A stretch of DNA of 20,630 nucleotides from an uncultured Bacilli bacterium (GTDB taxonomy: Bacteria; Bacillota_I; Bacilli_A; RF39; UBA660), in contig CAKONX010000015.1 of the NCBI GenBank assembly GCA_934098345.1, positions 1 to 20,630 on the forward strand, read 5' to 3'. Shown here piece after piece: positions 14,484 through 20,630 of this stretch. Numbering within the stretch: the first letter of the stretch is position 1; every line of letters begins with the position of its first letter. A program made the translations under genes and the position numbers. The notes beneath the pieces are model-generated. The model worked only from the letters and a program-made list of their open reading frames with translations, was not told where the DNA came from and did not search any database.

Positions 14484-14511
14484 AAGTTTTGCAAATAAAC
14501 TTGCAAAACTT
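14484..14511. repeat. Perfect 11-bp inverted repeat upstream of the second TasA-like gene
   Basis: AAGTTTTGCAA (14484-14494), a six-base loop, then TTGCAAAACTT (14501-14511). There is no following U tract, so it is not an obvious terminator. It adjoins a candidate promoter and could be an operator or an mRNA boundary hairpin. Confidence 0.55.
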
Positions 14512-14538
14512 CTGAAAAGAAATTAGTTTACGTATAAT
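14510..14538 (+). promoter_or_regulatory. Candidate promoter of the second TasA-like gene
   Basis: A perfect TATAAT (14533-14538) lies 17 bases after a poor -35, TTCTGA (14510-14515). An alternative is TTGAAA (14560-14565) with TTAATA (14584-14589), spacer 18, whose position relative to the start codon matches the promoter of the gene at 4223. There is no G tract here, unlike that gene. Confidence 0.35.
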
Positions 14539-14616
14539 AACAATAAATTCGGTAAAAAATTGAAAAAAGCATTTAAAACTATGTTAATATATAGAAAAAT
14601 AGAGGAGTTGCGAACA

Positions 14617-16134
14617 ATGAAAAGAAAATCAATTATGGCGGTTACTATACTATTATTGGCAATAGGATTTGCTTCCGTATCGACAACCTTGATAATAAAC
14701 GGAAGTGTGAATATCGGAGAAAATACAGATGACTTTTCTGTAATCTTTACAAAGGCAACATTAGATGGAACAGATGTATATGCATCTGTTATAGATGATA
14801 CTAAAAAAATCATTACATTTGAAACAAGTGATTTAAAAACATTAAATCAAACATCAGTATTAAATTATGAAGTAACAAATAATTCAGCAAACTATGATGC
14901 AGAAGTGCAAGTTAATTGTAAAGTAAAAGAAAATACAACAGCAAAATATACAAGTATAAAAAATGAACTAGATGGAAATGCAACAGTAGTTAAAGCTAAA
15001 GAAACACTTAATGGAACGTTAACAGTGACATTAAATAAAACAGCTCCAGAAGAAGTAAGAGAAGAATATGTATGTGAGTTAACATTTAATGCAGTAGAAA
15101 GAAATTCAATTGCCGTAAGTGGAACAAACTTATATAATTTAATAAAAAATAATGCAGATACAACAACAGTTATAGATTATAAAGTGCGTTCAGGAGTAAG
15201 TGGAACAAATGGAATATTTACAACAACTGCGACTGAAGGAAGTGTACCTGTATATTACTATAGAGGAGATGCCGATAAAGTAAATAATAATATAATATTT
15301 AATAATATGTGTTGGAAGATAATAAGAACAACTGAAAACAATGGAGTAAAAATAATATATAATGGAACACCTACAGATGGTAAATGTGAAACTCAAACAG
15401 GAACCTCTACTCAAATTGGAACAAGTAAATTTAATGAAAAACATGATGATAATGCATATGTAGGATTTATGTATGGAACAGCAGGAAGTACAACATATGA
15501 AGCAACACATGCAAATACCAATGAATCAACAATAAAAAAATATATAGATAATTGGTATAGTCAAAACTTTGATGAAACAACAACAAATAAATTAGAAGAT
15601 ACAGTATTCTGTAATGATCGAAGTACAAAGGCATATGATGCAAATACAATAGGTGATACCTCTATGTCATCTTATGGAAATTTGGGATATGGAAAAAATA
15701 AAACATTATATGGAGCAGCACACAGAGCATCATATTATTTAAAAAATCCAAATCCAAGTCTAGTATGTCAAAATGACAATGATAAATTTACAGTAGATAG
15801 TAAAAATGGAAAAGGAAAACTTTCTTATCCAGTTGGCTTAATAACTTTGGATGAAGCAGTACTTGCTGGATTTAATACATATTATTCAAATACAAGTGAT
15901 TATAAAGATACAGCGAATTACTTATATACAAATAGTCATTATTGGACATTCTCTCCTGTGATGTTGAATGATCATGGCAATGCTGATGTTGGCCTTGTCT
16001 GTAGTACTGGTTATGTGAGCAATGACTATGTGTTCTATGCTTATGGTGTCCGTCCTGTAGTTTCGCTTGCAGACGGCACACTTGTAAATCCTAATGGAGA
16101 TGGAACAAGTACAAATCCATATGTTGTAAAATAG
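14617..16134 (+). CDS. Exported TasA-like protein with a C-type-lectin-like end, second paralogue
   Basis: 505 residues from ATG 14617, which has the same leader as the gene at 4223 (AGAGGAGTTG, then GAACAATG); the longer frame from TTG 14560 would run through that leader. Residues 1-30 are a signal or anchor segment, 35-165 the TasA/camelysin-like domain nearly identical to the first paralogue. The rest differs: VPVYYYRGD, NNMCWKIIRTTE, YVGFMYG, LEDTVFCNDRS, LSYPVGLITLDEAVLAG, then YWTFSP ... GVRPVVSL and a tail NPNGDG. This layout recurs, to my memory, in surface proteins of uncultured gut Firmicutes. The stretch 15951-16070 has 16% A and 45% GC against 38% A and 28% GC in the 120 bases before. 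Function unknown; probably surface binding with a variable tip. Confidence 0.75.
   Translation: MKRKSIMAVTILLLAIGFASVSTTLIINGSVNIGENTDDFSVIFTKATLDGTDVYASVIDDTKKIITFETSDLKTLNQTSVLNYEVTNNSANYDAEVQVNCKVKENTTAKYTSIKNELDGNATVVKAKETLNGTLTVTLNKTAPEEVREEYVCELTFNAVERNSIAVSGTNLYNLIKNNADTTTVIDYKVRSGVSGTNGIFTTTATEGSVPVYYYRGDADKVNNNIIFNNMCWKIIRTTENNGVKIIYNGTPTDGKCETQTGTSTQIGTSKFNEKHDDNAYVGFMYGTAGSTTYEATHANTNESTIKKYIDNWYSQNFDETTTNKLEDTVFCNDRSTKAYDANTIGDTSMSSYGNLGYGKNKTLYGAAHRASYYLKNPNPSLVCQNDNDKFTVDSKNGKGKLSYPVGLITLDEAVLAGFNTYYSNTSDYKDTANYLYTNSHYWTFSPVMLNDHGNADVGLVCSTGYVSNDYVFYAYGVRPVVSLADGTLVNPNGDGTSTNPYVVK
15945..16080 (+). other. Candidate DGR variable region, gene at 14617
   Basis: Between YWTFSP and VRPVVSL nearly all codons end in T, C or G and adenine drops sharply. 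Cys, Leu, Phe, Tyr, Asp, Ser, Gly, Asn and Ala codons of NNY type sit where related proteins tend to have Asn runs, as expected if AAY codons of a template were randomised. The segment after it (GTCCGTCCTGTAGTTTCG, 16048-16065) could be the invariant end of such a region. Template and reverse transcriptase are not in the window. Confidence 0.45.
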
Positions 16135-16159
16135 AAAAACCGTTTAAAGCGTTTTTTTT
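16135..16159 (+). terminator. Terminator after the second TasA-like gene
   Basis: AAAAACCG (16135-16142) pairs, with one bulged C, with CGTTTTT (16150-16156) around a seven-base loop; eight Ts in a row follow the GC pairs. The stem is mainly A-T. Confidence 0.5.
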
Positions 16160-16244
16160 GATGGAAAAATTAATAAAAACTTAAAAAATTATTAAATTTT
16201 AAAATTAGTAAGTGATTAATAATAAAGTTTAATAATCTGTAGTT

Positions 16245-16274
16245 AAAAGAGTACAAAAATTGCAAAAGAGTACA
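16245..16274. repeat. Two 11-bp direct repeats upstream of two-RNA locus 2
   Basis: AAAAGAGTACA occurs at 16245-16255 and 16264-16274, 19 bases start to start, followed by similar A/T sequence. It ends about 20 bases before the -35 of the peptide promoter, so a tandem protein-binding site is possible. No counterpart is seen at copy 1. The rest of 16160-16296 holds nothing I can identify. Confidence 0.4.
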
Positions 16275-16296
16275 GAATTTAGATAGAATCTGTTAT

Positions 16297-16325
16297 TTGG
16301 AAATATTAAAGAATTATGATTAAAT
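16297..16325 (+). promoter_or_regulatory. Promoter of the hydrophobic-peptide mRNA, copy 2
   Basis: TTGGAA (16297-16302), a 17-base spacer and TTAAAT (16320-16325). Boxes are weaker than in copy 1 but in the same place relative to the repeat arm, predicting a 5' end at about 16333. Confidence 0.55.
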
Positions 16326-16417
16326 AATTATTTGAGAGGCAAGGGAAAGATGCTTATCACTTTCTTATATGTAGGACGTAAATTTCAGCAAAGGCTTATA
16401 CGAGGAAGTGATGTGTA

Positions 16418-16510
16418 ATGTTTAAAAAGTCATTTAAAACAGATGTTTTAATTGTAAGTTTATTCATTATAATATTTATACTTCTATATTTACTAGTAAA
16501 TAGTAATTAA
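16418..16510 (+). CDS. Small hydrophobic peptide, putative type I toxin, copy 2
   Basis: A 30-codon frame starting MFKKSFKTDVLIVSLFIII and ending LVNSN: a basic start and one membrane helix, the same shape as the peptide of copy 1 but hardly similar in sequence. AGGAAG (16403-16408) lies 9 bases before the ATG. GGAAGTGAT (16404-16412) can pair with ATCACTTTC (16356-16364), hiding the ribosome site as in copy 1. One base pair in this helix has switched from A-T to T-A between the copies, so pairing is conserved. An earlier ATG (16411) gives only four codons. Downstream, an antisense RNA gene overlaps the 3' part of the transcript. Toxin activity is inferred only. Confidence 0.62.
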   Translation: MFKKSFKTDVLIVSLFIIIFILLYLLVNSN

Positions 16511-16515
16511 GAATA

Positions 16516-16600
16516 TAAAAAGCACCTTTTCTTTTGAAAAAGGTGCCAAAACCATAACACGTGGTAAGCATCGCGTCCTAAAGAAACTTTGCTTCTCACT
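16516..16600 (-). ncRNA. Antisense RNA (putative antitoxin), copy 2
   Basis: About 85 nt, from a minus-strand promoter at 16607-16635 to a terminator ending near 16516. It is complementary to the peptide transcript downstream of the stop codon. Its 5' end repeats the outer and inner repeat arms, as in copy 1. Confidence 0.66.
16517..16546 (-). terminator. Terminator of antisense RNA, copy 2
   Basis: On the minus strand GCACCTTTT (16546-16538) pairs with AAAAGGTGC (16530-16522), then five Us. There is no U tract on the plus strand, as in copy 1. Confidence 0.82.
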
Positions 16601-16606
16601 AAAATA

Positions 16607-16635
16607 AATATAACATGAAATAATTTAAATGTAAA
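16607..16635 (-). promoter_or_regulatory. Promoter of antisense RNA, copy 2
   Basis: Minus strand: TTTACA (16635-16630), a 17-base spacer, TATATT (16612-16607). The -35 box lies in a perfect 14-base palindrome, TGTAAATATTTACA (16630-16643). Confidence 0.7.
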
Positions 16636-16709
16636 TATTTACATATAATATAATTAATAAAATTAAAAATTAGGAAACATATTGTACAATATTCGTAGGA
16701 TGGTGTGTT

Positions 16710-17141
16710 TTGAAGAAAAAAAGTATAATTTTTTTTAACTATATTATTTTTGGCAATTGAATTTGCTGCAATAAGTACAACATTGATAATTAGTAGAAAC
16801 GCTAAAGTTGGCAAAAATGTAGATGATTTTGATATTATATTACGAACGCTATATTGGATTATAATGTTATATATGATACAAATGTAAGTGAAGATAAAAA
16901 GACAATTACTTTTACTAGTAAATATTTAAAAAGTTTAGGTGATATATCTGTTTTAGATTATGAGGTAACAAATTATTCTAGTGCTATAAAAAATAATAAT
17001 AGAAGTGCCGATTATTGGTGGTTACGTACAGCTAACAGTGATGCTAATGGAAGTTTTGTAAATGTTGAAACTGATGGAAGTTGGAGTAGTGAAGGATCAT
17101 ATCCACCACTTGGTATTTTCCCAGCATTTAGAATTGCTTAA
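16710..17141 (+). pseudogene. Decayed third TasA-like/DUF6273-like gene
   Basis: Homology to the gene at 4223 runs through two frames. A TTG start at 16710 reads KKKSI, shifts frame at a T8 run (16729-16736), continues as ILFLAIEFAAISTTLIISRN and VGKNVDDFDI, then returns to the first frame near 16845 as VIYDTNVSEDKKTITF ... LDYEVTNYS. There it jumps straight to the C-terminal motif SADYWWLRTANS ... GIFPAFRIA, so about 230-250 residues of the middle are deleted. The intact part from TTG 16854 could give a 95-residue protein but has no signal peptide. Like the gene at 4223, it lies directly downstream of a two-RNA locus. Probably a remnant of a duplicated unit; it could still serve as a donor for recombination. 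Confidence 0.75.
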
Positions 17142-17167
17142 AAGATACGATTATGTATCTTTTTTTG
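17140..17167 (+). terminator. Intrinsic terminator after the pseudogene
   Basis: AAAAGATAC (17140-17148) pairs with GTATCTTTT (17155-17163) and is followed by more Ts. The stem begins in the stop codon. Confidence 0.85.
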
Positions 17168-17213
17168 ACATTTTTTTTAATACTAATTTGCTATATTTTT
17201 ATTGGTGATGTGG

Positions 17214-17636
17214 ATGAAAAATATATTTATGGTTCTTTTAGGTTCTTTTTTTGCTATTGCTATATCATATCTTTTTAATGCTAAAACAGCTCTTCCAGTA
17301 ATTAGTACAAATACAACTCTTAAAGCTTTTCAATTAGGTGCTTTTAAAGATGAAACATCAGCTACTGATTTAGCAAATAAGTATGATGCTAAAGTAATAA
17401 GTGATAATGGATATTTTTATGTATATTATTCAGTATTAAGAGATGAAGCAAATATTAATAAAATGATTAATTGTTTGGATCATAAAAAAATTTATTATTA
17501 CATTAAAGATGTAAATGCTAATGAGAACTATAAAAGTGAACTTACAAAATATGAGGAACTTATGAAAAATACTACTTCAGAAATAGCTTTTTCTGAACTT
17601 AATAAAAAATTAATAAGTATGTATTCGGAGGTGTAA
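17214..17636 (+). CDS. SPOR-like single-TM protein, probably SpoIIB-like
   Basis: 140 residues: a membrane helix at about 4-22, then an outer region with a SPOR-like unit, LKAFQLGAFKDETSATDLAN (about 40-59) followed by VISDNGYFYVYYSVLRDEA, and a helical tail. SPOR domains bind denuded glycan at division sites. In Bacillus, spoIIB (a TM plus SPOR protein of septal engulfment) lies near radC-mreBCD-minCD-spoIVFAB, and this gene lies just before radC-mreCD-spoIVFAB, so SpoIIB-like is the best guess although Bacillus SpoIIB is longer (about 330). ATG 17214 follows GGTG (17204-17207); TTG 17202 and ATG 17208 lack a ribosome site. The promoter is unclear: TTGACA (17165) and TATATT (17192) are 21 apart. 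Confidence 0.6.
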   Translation: MKNIFMVLLGSFFAIAISYLFNAKTALPVISTNTTLKAFQLGAFKDETSATDLANKYDAKVISDNGYFYVYYSVLRDEANINKMINCLDHKKIYYYIKDVNANENYKSELTKYEELMKNTTSEIAFSELNKKLISMYSEV

Positions 17637-17637
17637 A

Positions 17638-18318
17638 ATGTTAATAAAAGATTTACCAGAATGTGAAAAACCAAGAGAAAGATTACTTGAATATGGAGTA
17701 GAAAATCTAAGTAATGTTGATTTATTAAGTATAATTTTAAGAAGTGGTACAAAAGATTATTCAGTTAAAGAAGTAGCAATAGATTTATTAAATAAAGTTG
17801 AATCTATAAATGATTTATCTTTATTAGGTATAAGAGAACTTTCTAATATAAAAGGTGTTGGTGAAGTAAAAGCTATTACTTTACTTGCTTGTATTGAATT
17901 AGGTAAAAGAATTGTTTCTAAAGAAGAAAAGAGAAGTATGAGACTTAATAATAAAGATATAGTTCATGAAGTGTTTAAAAAATATTTTATAAATGAAACT
18001 CAAGAAAAATTTCTTGTTATATTTTTAGATAATAAGAAGTGTTTAATATCTTCTAAAATATTATTTATTGGAACAAATAAAGCAACACTTGCTAATCCTA
18101 GAGAAGTATTTATTGAAGCTGTTAAAGCAAATGCAAGTGGAGTAATTGTTATGCATAATCATCCTTCAGGTAATATTTTACCTAGTGAAGAAGATAAAAT
18201 TACAACTCAAAAATTAATTCAAAGTGGTTATATGTTAGGAATTCCTTTACTTGATCATATTATCACTAATGGAGAGGGGTATTATAGTTTTTATGACGAA
18301 TTCAAAGATATATTTTAG
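17638..18318 (+). CDS. radC: RadC family JAB/MPN-domain protein
   Basis: 226 residues, the usual length. N-terminal helix-hairpin-helix region (LSNVDLLSIILRSG, 24-37; IKGVGEVKAI, 71-80) and a C-terminal JAB metalloprotease-like domain with HNHPSG (173-178) and D186, the usual metal ligands. Despite the name, a DNA-repair role is not established. GGAGGTG precedes ATG 17638, which comes one base after the previous stop. The position next to mreC and mreD is widely conserved in Firmicutes. Confidence 0.93.
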   Translation: MLIKDLPECEKPRERLLEYGVENLSNVDLLSIILRSGTKDYSVKEVAIDLLNKVESINDLSLLGIRELSNIKGVGEVKAITLLACIELGKRIVSKEEKRSMRLNNKDIVHEVFKKYFINETQEKFLVIFLDNKKCLISSKILFIGTNKATLANPREVFIEAVKANASGVIVMHNHPSGNILPSEEDKITTQKLIQSGYMLGIPLLDHIITNGEGYYSFYDEFKDIF

Positions 18319-18328
18319 GGTAATTATA

Positions 18329-18952
18329 ATGCTTATAATTATTATATTTGTTTTTATATTTAGAAGTAATATATTTTATTTGTTTTCTTTAATTAATACT
18401 AGTACTAAAAAAACAAATGATAATTTAATAACTGAAAATAATATATTAAAAAGTGAAAATGAATATTTAAATCAAGAATTAAAAAGCTTATCTAATTTAA
18501 CTAGTTATGCTAATTATGATTATGAATTAACAAGAATGTCTTATAGATTAAGTTATACTGATAATGAAATATGTATATTAAATACAAAAGGAATAAGTGT
18601 TAATAATATAGTAGTGAATCAATATGGATTAGTTGGATTAGTTAAAAATGTTAAAGATAAATATAGTTATGTAACTCTTTTAACAGATATTAATAATTTA
18701 TCTGTTAATGTTTCTTCTTCATATGGAACTTTAAGTGGATATGAAAATGGATATTTTATAATTAGAAATATTACTAATTATGATAATGTTTCTATAAATG
18801 ATGATGTATATACATCAACTCTTGGTAATGTTAAAGAAAAAATATATATAGGTAAAGTTGCTGATATAAAAATAACTGATATAGAAAAAGTTTTATATGT
18901 TAAAAGTAATGTTGACTTTGATAATATAAATTACTTATATGTGGTAGGTTAA
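18329..18952 (+). CDS. mreC: Rod-shape protein MreC
   Basis: 207 residues from ATG 18329. N-terminal membrane helix (about 1-20), a coiled coil (NDNLITENNILKSENEYLNQ, about 30-50) and then the extracellular MreC beta-barrels, with NQYGLVGLVKNVKDKYSYVT and the ending NINYLYVVG. MreC is part of the elongasome that places peptidoglycan synthesis along the cell. ATG 18329 is chosen because AGGG (18317-18320) is 8 bases upstream and it starts just after radC; an in-frame ATG at 18293, inside radC, is possible but its ribosome site is 13 bases off. mreD follows by one base. mreB is not next door, unlike in Bacillus. Confidence 0.87.
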   Translation: MLIIIIFVFIFRSNIFYLFSLINTSTKKTNDNLITENNILKSENEYLNQELKSLSNLTSYANYDYELTRMSYRLSYTDNEICILNTKGISVNNIVVNQYGLVGLVKNVKDKYSYVTLLTDINNLSVNVSSSYGTLSGYENGYFIIRNITNYDNVSINDDVYTSTLGNVKEKIYIGKVADIKITDIEKVLYVKSNVDFDNINYLYVVG

Positions 18953-18953
18953 T

Positions 18954-19316
18954 ATGATATTTGTTTTACTAGATACTTTAATATTTACAATTACAGGTAA
19001 ATTTTTATGTTTATTTCTTATGCGTATTCATTTTATGGATAAATATTCTTTTCTATTTTCATGTGCTTTAGTTTATCTTTTAAATAATAATTTTTTTATA
19101 ATATTTACTCTTATATTAATTTATATAATTGATTCTATTTTATTTAAATATACTAAGTTTAATTTACTTATGTATATTTCAACATTTACATTTTATTATT
19201 TTATATTAAGTGATAATTTAAATTCTTATTTTATTAATTTATTTTTAATCATTTTATTATATTTTTATAAATATAATTATGTAGGAGAAAAATATGAAAG
19301 AGAGAAAATACATTAA
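18954..19316 (+). CDS. mreD: MreD-like membrane protein
   Basis: 120 residues, almost entirely hydrophobic, with about four to five membrane helices. Sequence alone is weak evidence; the position between mreC and spoIVFA and the polytopic nature make MreD the natural call. Bacterial MreD has about 160-175 residues, so this one is short. It acts with MreC and the RodA/PBP2 synthases in wall elongation. GGTAGG overlaps the end of mreC and serves ATG 18954. Its end overlaps spoIVFA by 23 bases. Confidence 0.7.
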   Translation: MIFVLLDTLIFTITGKFLCLFLMRIHFMDKYSFLFSCALVYLLNNNFFIIFTLILIYIIDSILFKYTKFNLLMYISTFTFYYFILSDNLNSYFINLFLIILLYFYKYNYVGEKYEREKIH

Positions 19317-19818
19317 TAATTTATTATTAAGAACTATAATTTCTATTATTTTATTTTTTATAATGTTTTTTTTACTTAACAATGAAACTATTTATAAATT
19401 TATAAATCCTATTGTATTTGATAATACAATAGATTTTACATATATTAGAAGTAAAACTAATAAATTACTTGGAAGAATAACTAAAAAAGATTATTTTGTT
19501 GCTAGTGAAAGACTAGAATATAAAAGTGTTAAAAAAGTTGATAATTCATTTAAATTTATAACTGATAAATCTTATGTAATAAATAATTTAAAAAGTGGTG
19601 TAGTAACATTTATTGGTAATATTGATTCCTTAGGAGAAAGTGTCATTATTAAAGGTGATGATGGCTTTGATTACTATTATAGTAATATAGAAAATATAAA
19701 TGTAAAAATGTATGACTATATAGATAAAGGAATTATTATAGGAAGTACAATTGACAATTATTTTTTACTAACAATAGTGAAAGATAATAAATATTATAAT
19801 TATGAAGATTTCATTTAG
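19294..19818 (+). CDS. spoIVFA: SpoIVFA-like protein with degenerate LytM/M23 domain
   Basis: 174 residues: a membrane helix (about 12-29), a stalk, and a C-terminal LytM-like domain of about 75 residues (SGVVTFIGNIDSLGESVIIK, then DDGFDYYYSNI, KMYDYIDKGIIIGS). The zinc ligands of active M23 peptidases are absent, as in SpoIVFA. In Bacillus SpoIVFA holds and inhibits the SpoIVFB protease in the outer forespore membrane until a forespore signal arrives, controlling pro-sigma-K processing. The partner gene follows directly with a 17-base overlap, which supports the call. TAGGAG precedes the ATG inside mreD. Confidence 0.75.
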   Translation: MKERKYINNLLLRTIISIILFFIMFFLLNNETIYKFINPIVFDNTIDFTYIRSKTNKLLGRITKKDYFVASERLEYKSVKKVDNSFKFITDKSYVINNLKSGVVTFIGNIDSLGESVIIKGDDGFDYYYSNIENINVKMYDYIDKGIIIGSTIDNYFLLTIVKDNKYYNYEDFI

Positions 19819-20524
19819 TTTTTTTACTCTTTTATTATATTTATTACTTATATTATCAGGTTATATTAATTATTTAGTTATATTTTTATTTATTATGTTT
19901 ATTCATGAATTAGGTCATATTGTAATGATTAAATTATTAAGATATAAAATAAATTCAATTACTATACTTCCAACTGGAGGAATAATTGACACTAATATAA
20001 ATTTAAATATTAAATCTAATCATTTATTTTTAATTAGTATATCTGGTATTTTATTTCAAATTATATTGGAAATAATAATTCCTTCTAGTAGTAGTTATAA
20101 TTATATTATTTTTAATAAAATAAATATAAGTTTAATAATATTTAATTTAATACCTATTAATCCATTAGATGGATATAAAATATTTATATCTATGGTTGAA
20201 AGGTTTTTAAAATATAAATATGTTATTTATTTAAGTTATATAACATCTTTTATATTTATTTTTATATTATTTTTTTATAGTAAAAATATAATAATATTTG
20301 TATTTTTATATATTTTAAATGTTAAAAATGTTTTATATATAAATTATTTATATAATAAATTTTTATTAGAAAGGCATCTTTATAGTTATGTTTATAAAAA
20401 AAATAAATATGTGAGTGATCTATTTAATATTTATAAAAATAGAAATAACTATATAAAGAAAGAATATGAATATATAGAAGAATATGTAGCATTAAATAAT
20501 TATTTTGGAAGTTATAAAAGATAA
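19802..20524 (+). CDS. spoIVFB: SpoIVFB-like site-2 intramembrane protease
   Basis: 240 residues with several membrane helices. It has the zinc motif HELGH (35-39) in a membrane helix and the third ligand in NLIPINPLDGYK (D123), the signature of site-2 proteases. SpoIVFB cleaves pro-sigma-K in the mother cell and so starts late coat gene expression. The cysteine-rich coat gene at 62 has a sigma-K-like promoter, a coherent link. The tail after residue 190 is basic and lacks a recognisable CBS domain. It overlaps spoIVFA. After it, 20525-20630 holds only AT-rich sequence with no convincing terminator or start; an AGGAAG (20609-20614) there leads to ATG-TAA only. Confidence 0.88.
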   Translation: MKISFSFFTLLLYLLLILSGYINYLVIFLFIMFIHELGHIVMIKLLRYKINSITILPTGGIIDTNINLNIKSNHLFLISISGILFQIILEIIIPSSSSYNYIIFNKINISLIIFNLIPINPLDGYKIFISMVERFLKYKYVIYLSYITSFIFIFILFFYSKNIIIFVFLYILNVKNVLYINYLYNKFLLERHLYSYVYKKNKYVSDLFNIYKNRNNYIKKEYEYIEEYVALNNYFGSYKR

Positions 20525-20630
20525 TGCTAATTTCCAAAACTTGAAAAAATTAAATTGTTTATTGTTAAATTGATGTGTATATTTTAAAATAATTGTACAT
20601 AATATAGATAGGAAGTAATAAATATGTAAT

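Larger units (their letters stand above)
16334..16597. repeat. Nested inverted repeats of two-RNA locus 2
   Basis: GAGAGGCAAG (16334-16343) pairs with 16588-16597 using two G-U pairs; GATGCTTATCAC (16349-16360) pairs with 16561-16572 with one G-U; TAGGACG (16372-16378) is the exact complement of 16574-16580. The last helix has a wholly different sequence from its counterpart in copy 1 yet still pairs. Confidence 0.82.

Noticed and set aside
16630..16643. Palindrome TGTAAATATTTACA as an independent operator
   Set aside because: It overlaps the antisense -35 box and is simple AT-rich sequence; no second copy supports a binding site.
16599..16814. Minus-strand 71-codon frame over the antisense promoter and pseudogene
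   Set aside because: It crosses a promoter, palindrome and frameshifted gene, has no ribosome site, and looks like chance in AT-rich DNA.
16854..17141. A separate 95-residue gene
   Set aside because: Its sequence joins in register with frameshifted upstream pieces of the same family, so it is the tail of a pseudogene; the TTG start has no ribosome site.
1..20630. DGR template repeat or reverse transcriptase in the window
   Set aside because: No frame shows reverse transcriptase motifs, and I saw no near copy of either candidate variable region; ORF C-terminus at 17020 is homologous protein but not a DNA copy.
1..20630. CRISPR array, tRNA, rRNA, IS element or prophage genes
   Set aside because: No regularly spaced repeats, cloverleaf with CCA-type ends, transposase or integrase frames were seen. 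The inverted repeats at 3857-4115 and 16334-16597 enclose only a peptide gene and a promoter/terminator pair, so they are not an IS.

Overview
The window is chromosomal DNA of a very AT-rich, Gram-positive, spore-forming bacterium, probably a gut Bacilli/Erysipelotrichia-type lineage (the lineage is inferred from gene style; no rRNA is present). Evidence for this is strong A/T codon bias, AGGAGG-type ribosome sites, a threonine T-box leader, a class B-like sortase, a CotY/CotZ-like spore coat protein, and a SpoIIB-like/RadC/MreC/MreD/SpoIVFA/SpoIVFB block in the same order as in Bacillus. Every gene I called ends in TAA or TAG, none in TGA, and Trp is TGG.

Layout. 1-540: a Cys-rich spore coat gene behind a sigma-K-like promoter. 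571-3781: one operon from a good sigma-A promoter, with two related two-TM membrane proteins, an Amidoligase_2-type ligase and a gamma-glutamylcyclotransferase-like protein. 3821-4153: a compact two-RNA locus with a 25-codon hydrophobic peptide gene on +, a terminated antisense RNA on -, and promoters facing each other across inverted repeats. 4163-5446: an exported TasA-like/DUF6273-like protein whose promoter spacer holds a G8 tract. 5465-6608: a small membrane ORF, a DUF3603-like protein and a short LemA-like protein. 6621-8276 (-): a sortase with a large extra N-terminal part. 8393-10090: a degenerate RNase R-like (RNB) protein. 10117-14458: Thr T-box, rnr, thrS. 14617-16159: a second TasA-like protein with a different C-terminus. 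16297-16635: a second copy of the two-RNA locus, followed by a decayed third TasA-like gene. 17214-20524: spoIIB-like, radC, mreC, mreD, spoIVFA, spoIVFB.

Most notable. (1) The two-RNA loci look like an undescribed family of type I toxin-antitoxin modules. The two copies keep opposing promoters, an antisense terminator, a tiny TM peptide and several long-range helices, and some helices show compensatory base changes, including one that would hide the peptide's ribosome site. (2) The exported proteins share a nearly identical N-terminal half. Their C-terminal C-type-lectin-like ends are strongly adenine-depleted with runs of NNY codons, the mark expected of variable regions of a diversity-generating retroelement; no reverse transcriptase or template repeat lies in the window. 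(3) The G8 tract between -35 and -10 of one of these genes is a plausible phase-variation switch. (4) The amidoligase/cyclotransferase operon with paired membrane proteins is a candidate envelope-modification system. (5) A catalytically eroded RNase R paralogue lies just upstream of the T-box/rnr/thrS operon.

All functional calls come from reading motifs and context; no database search was run.
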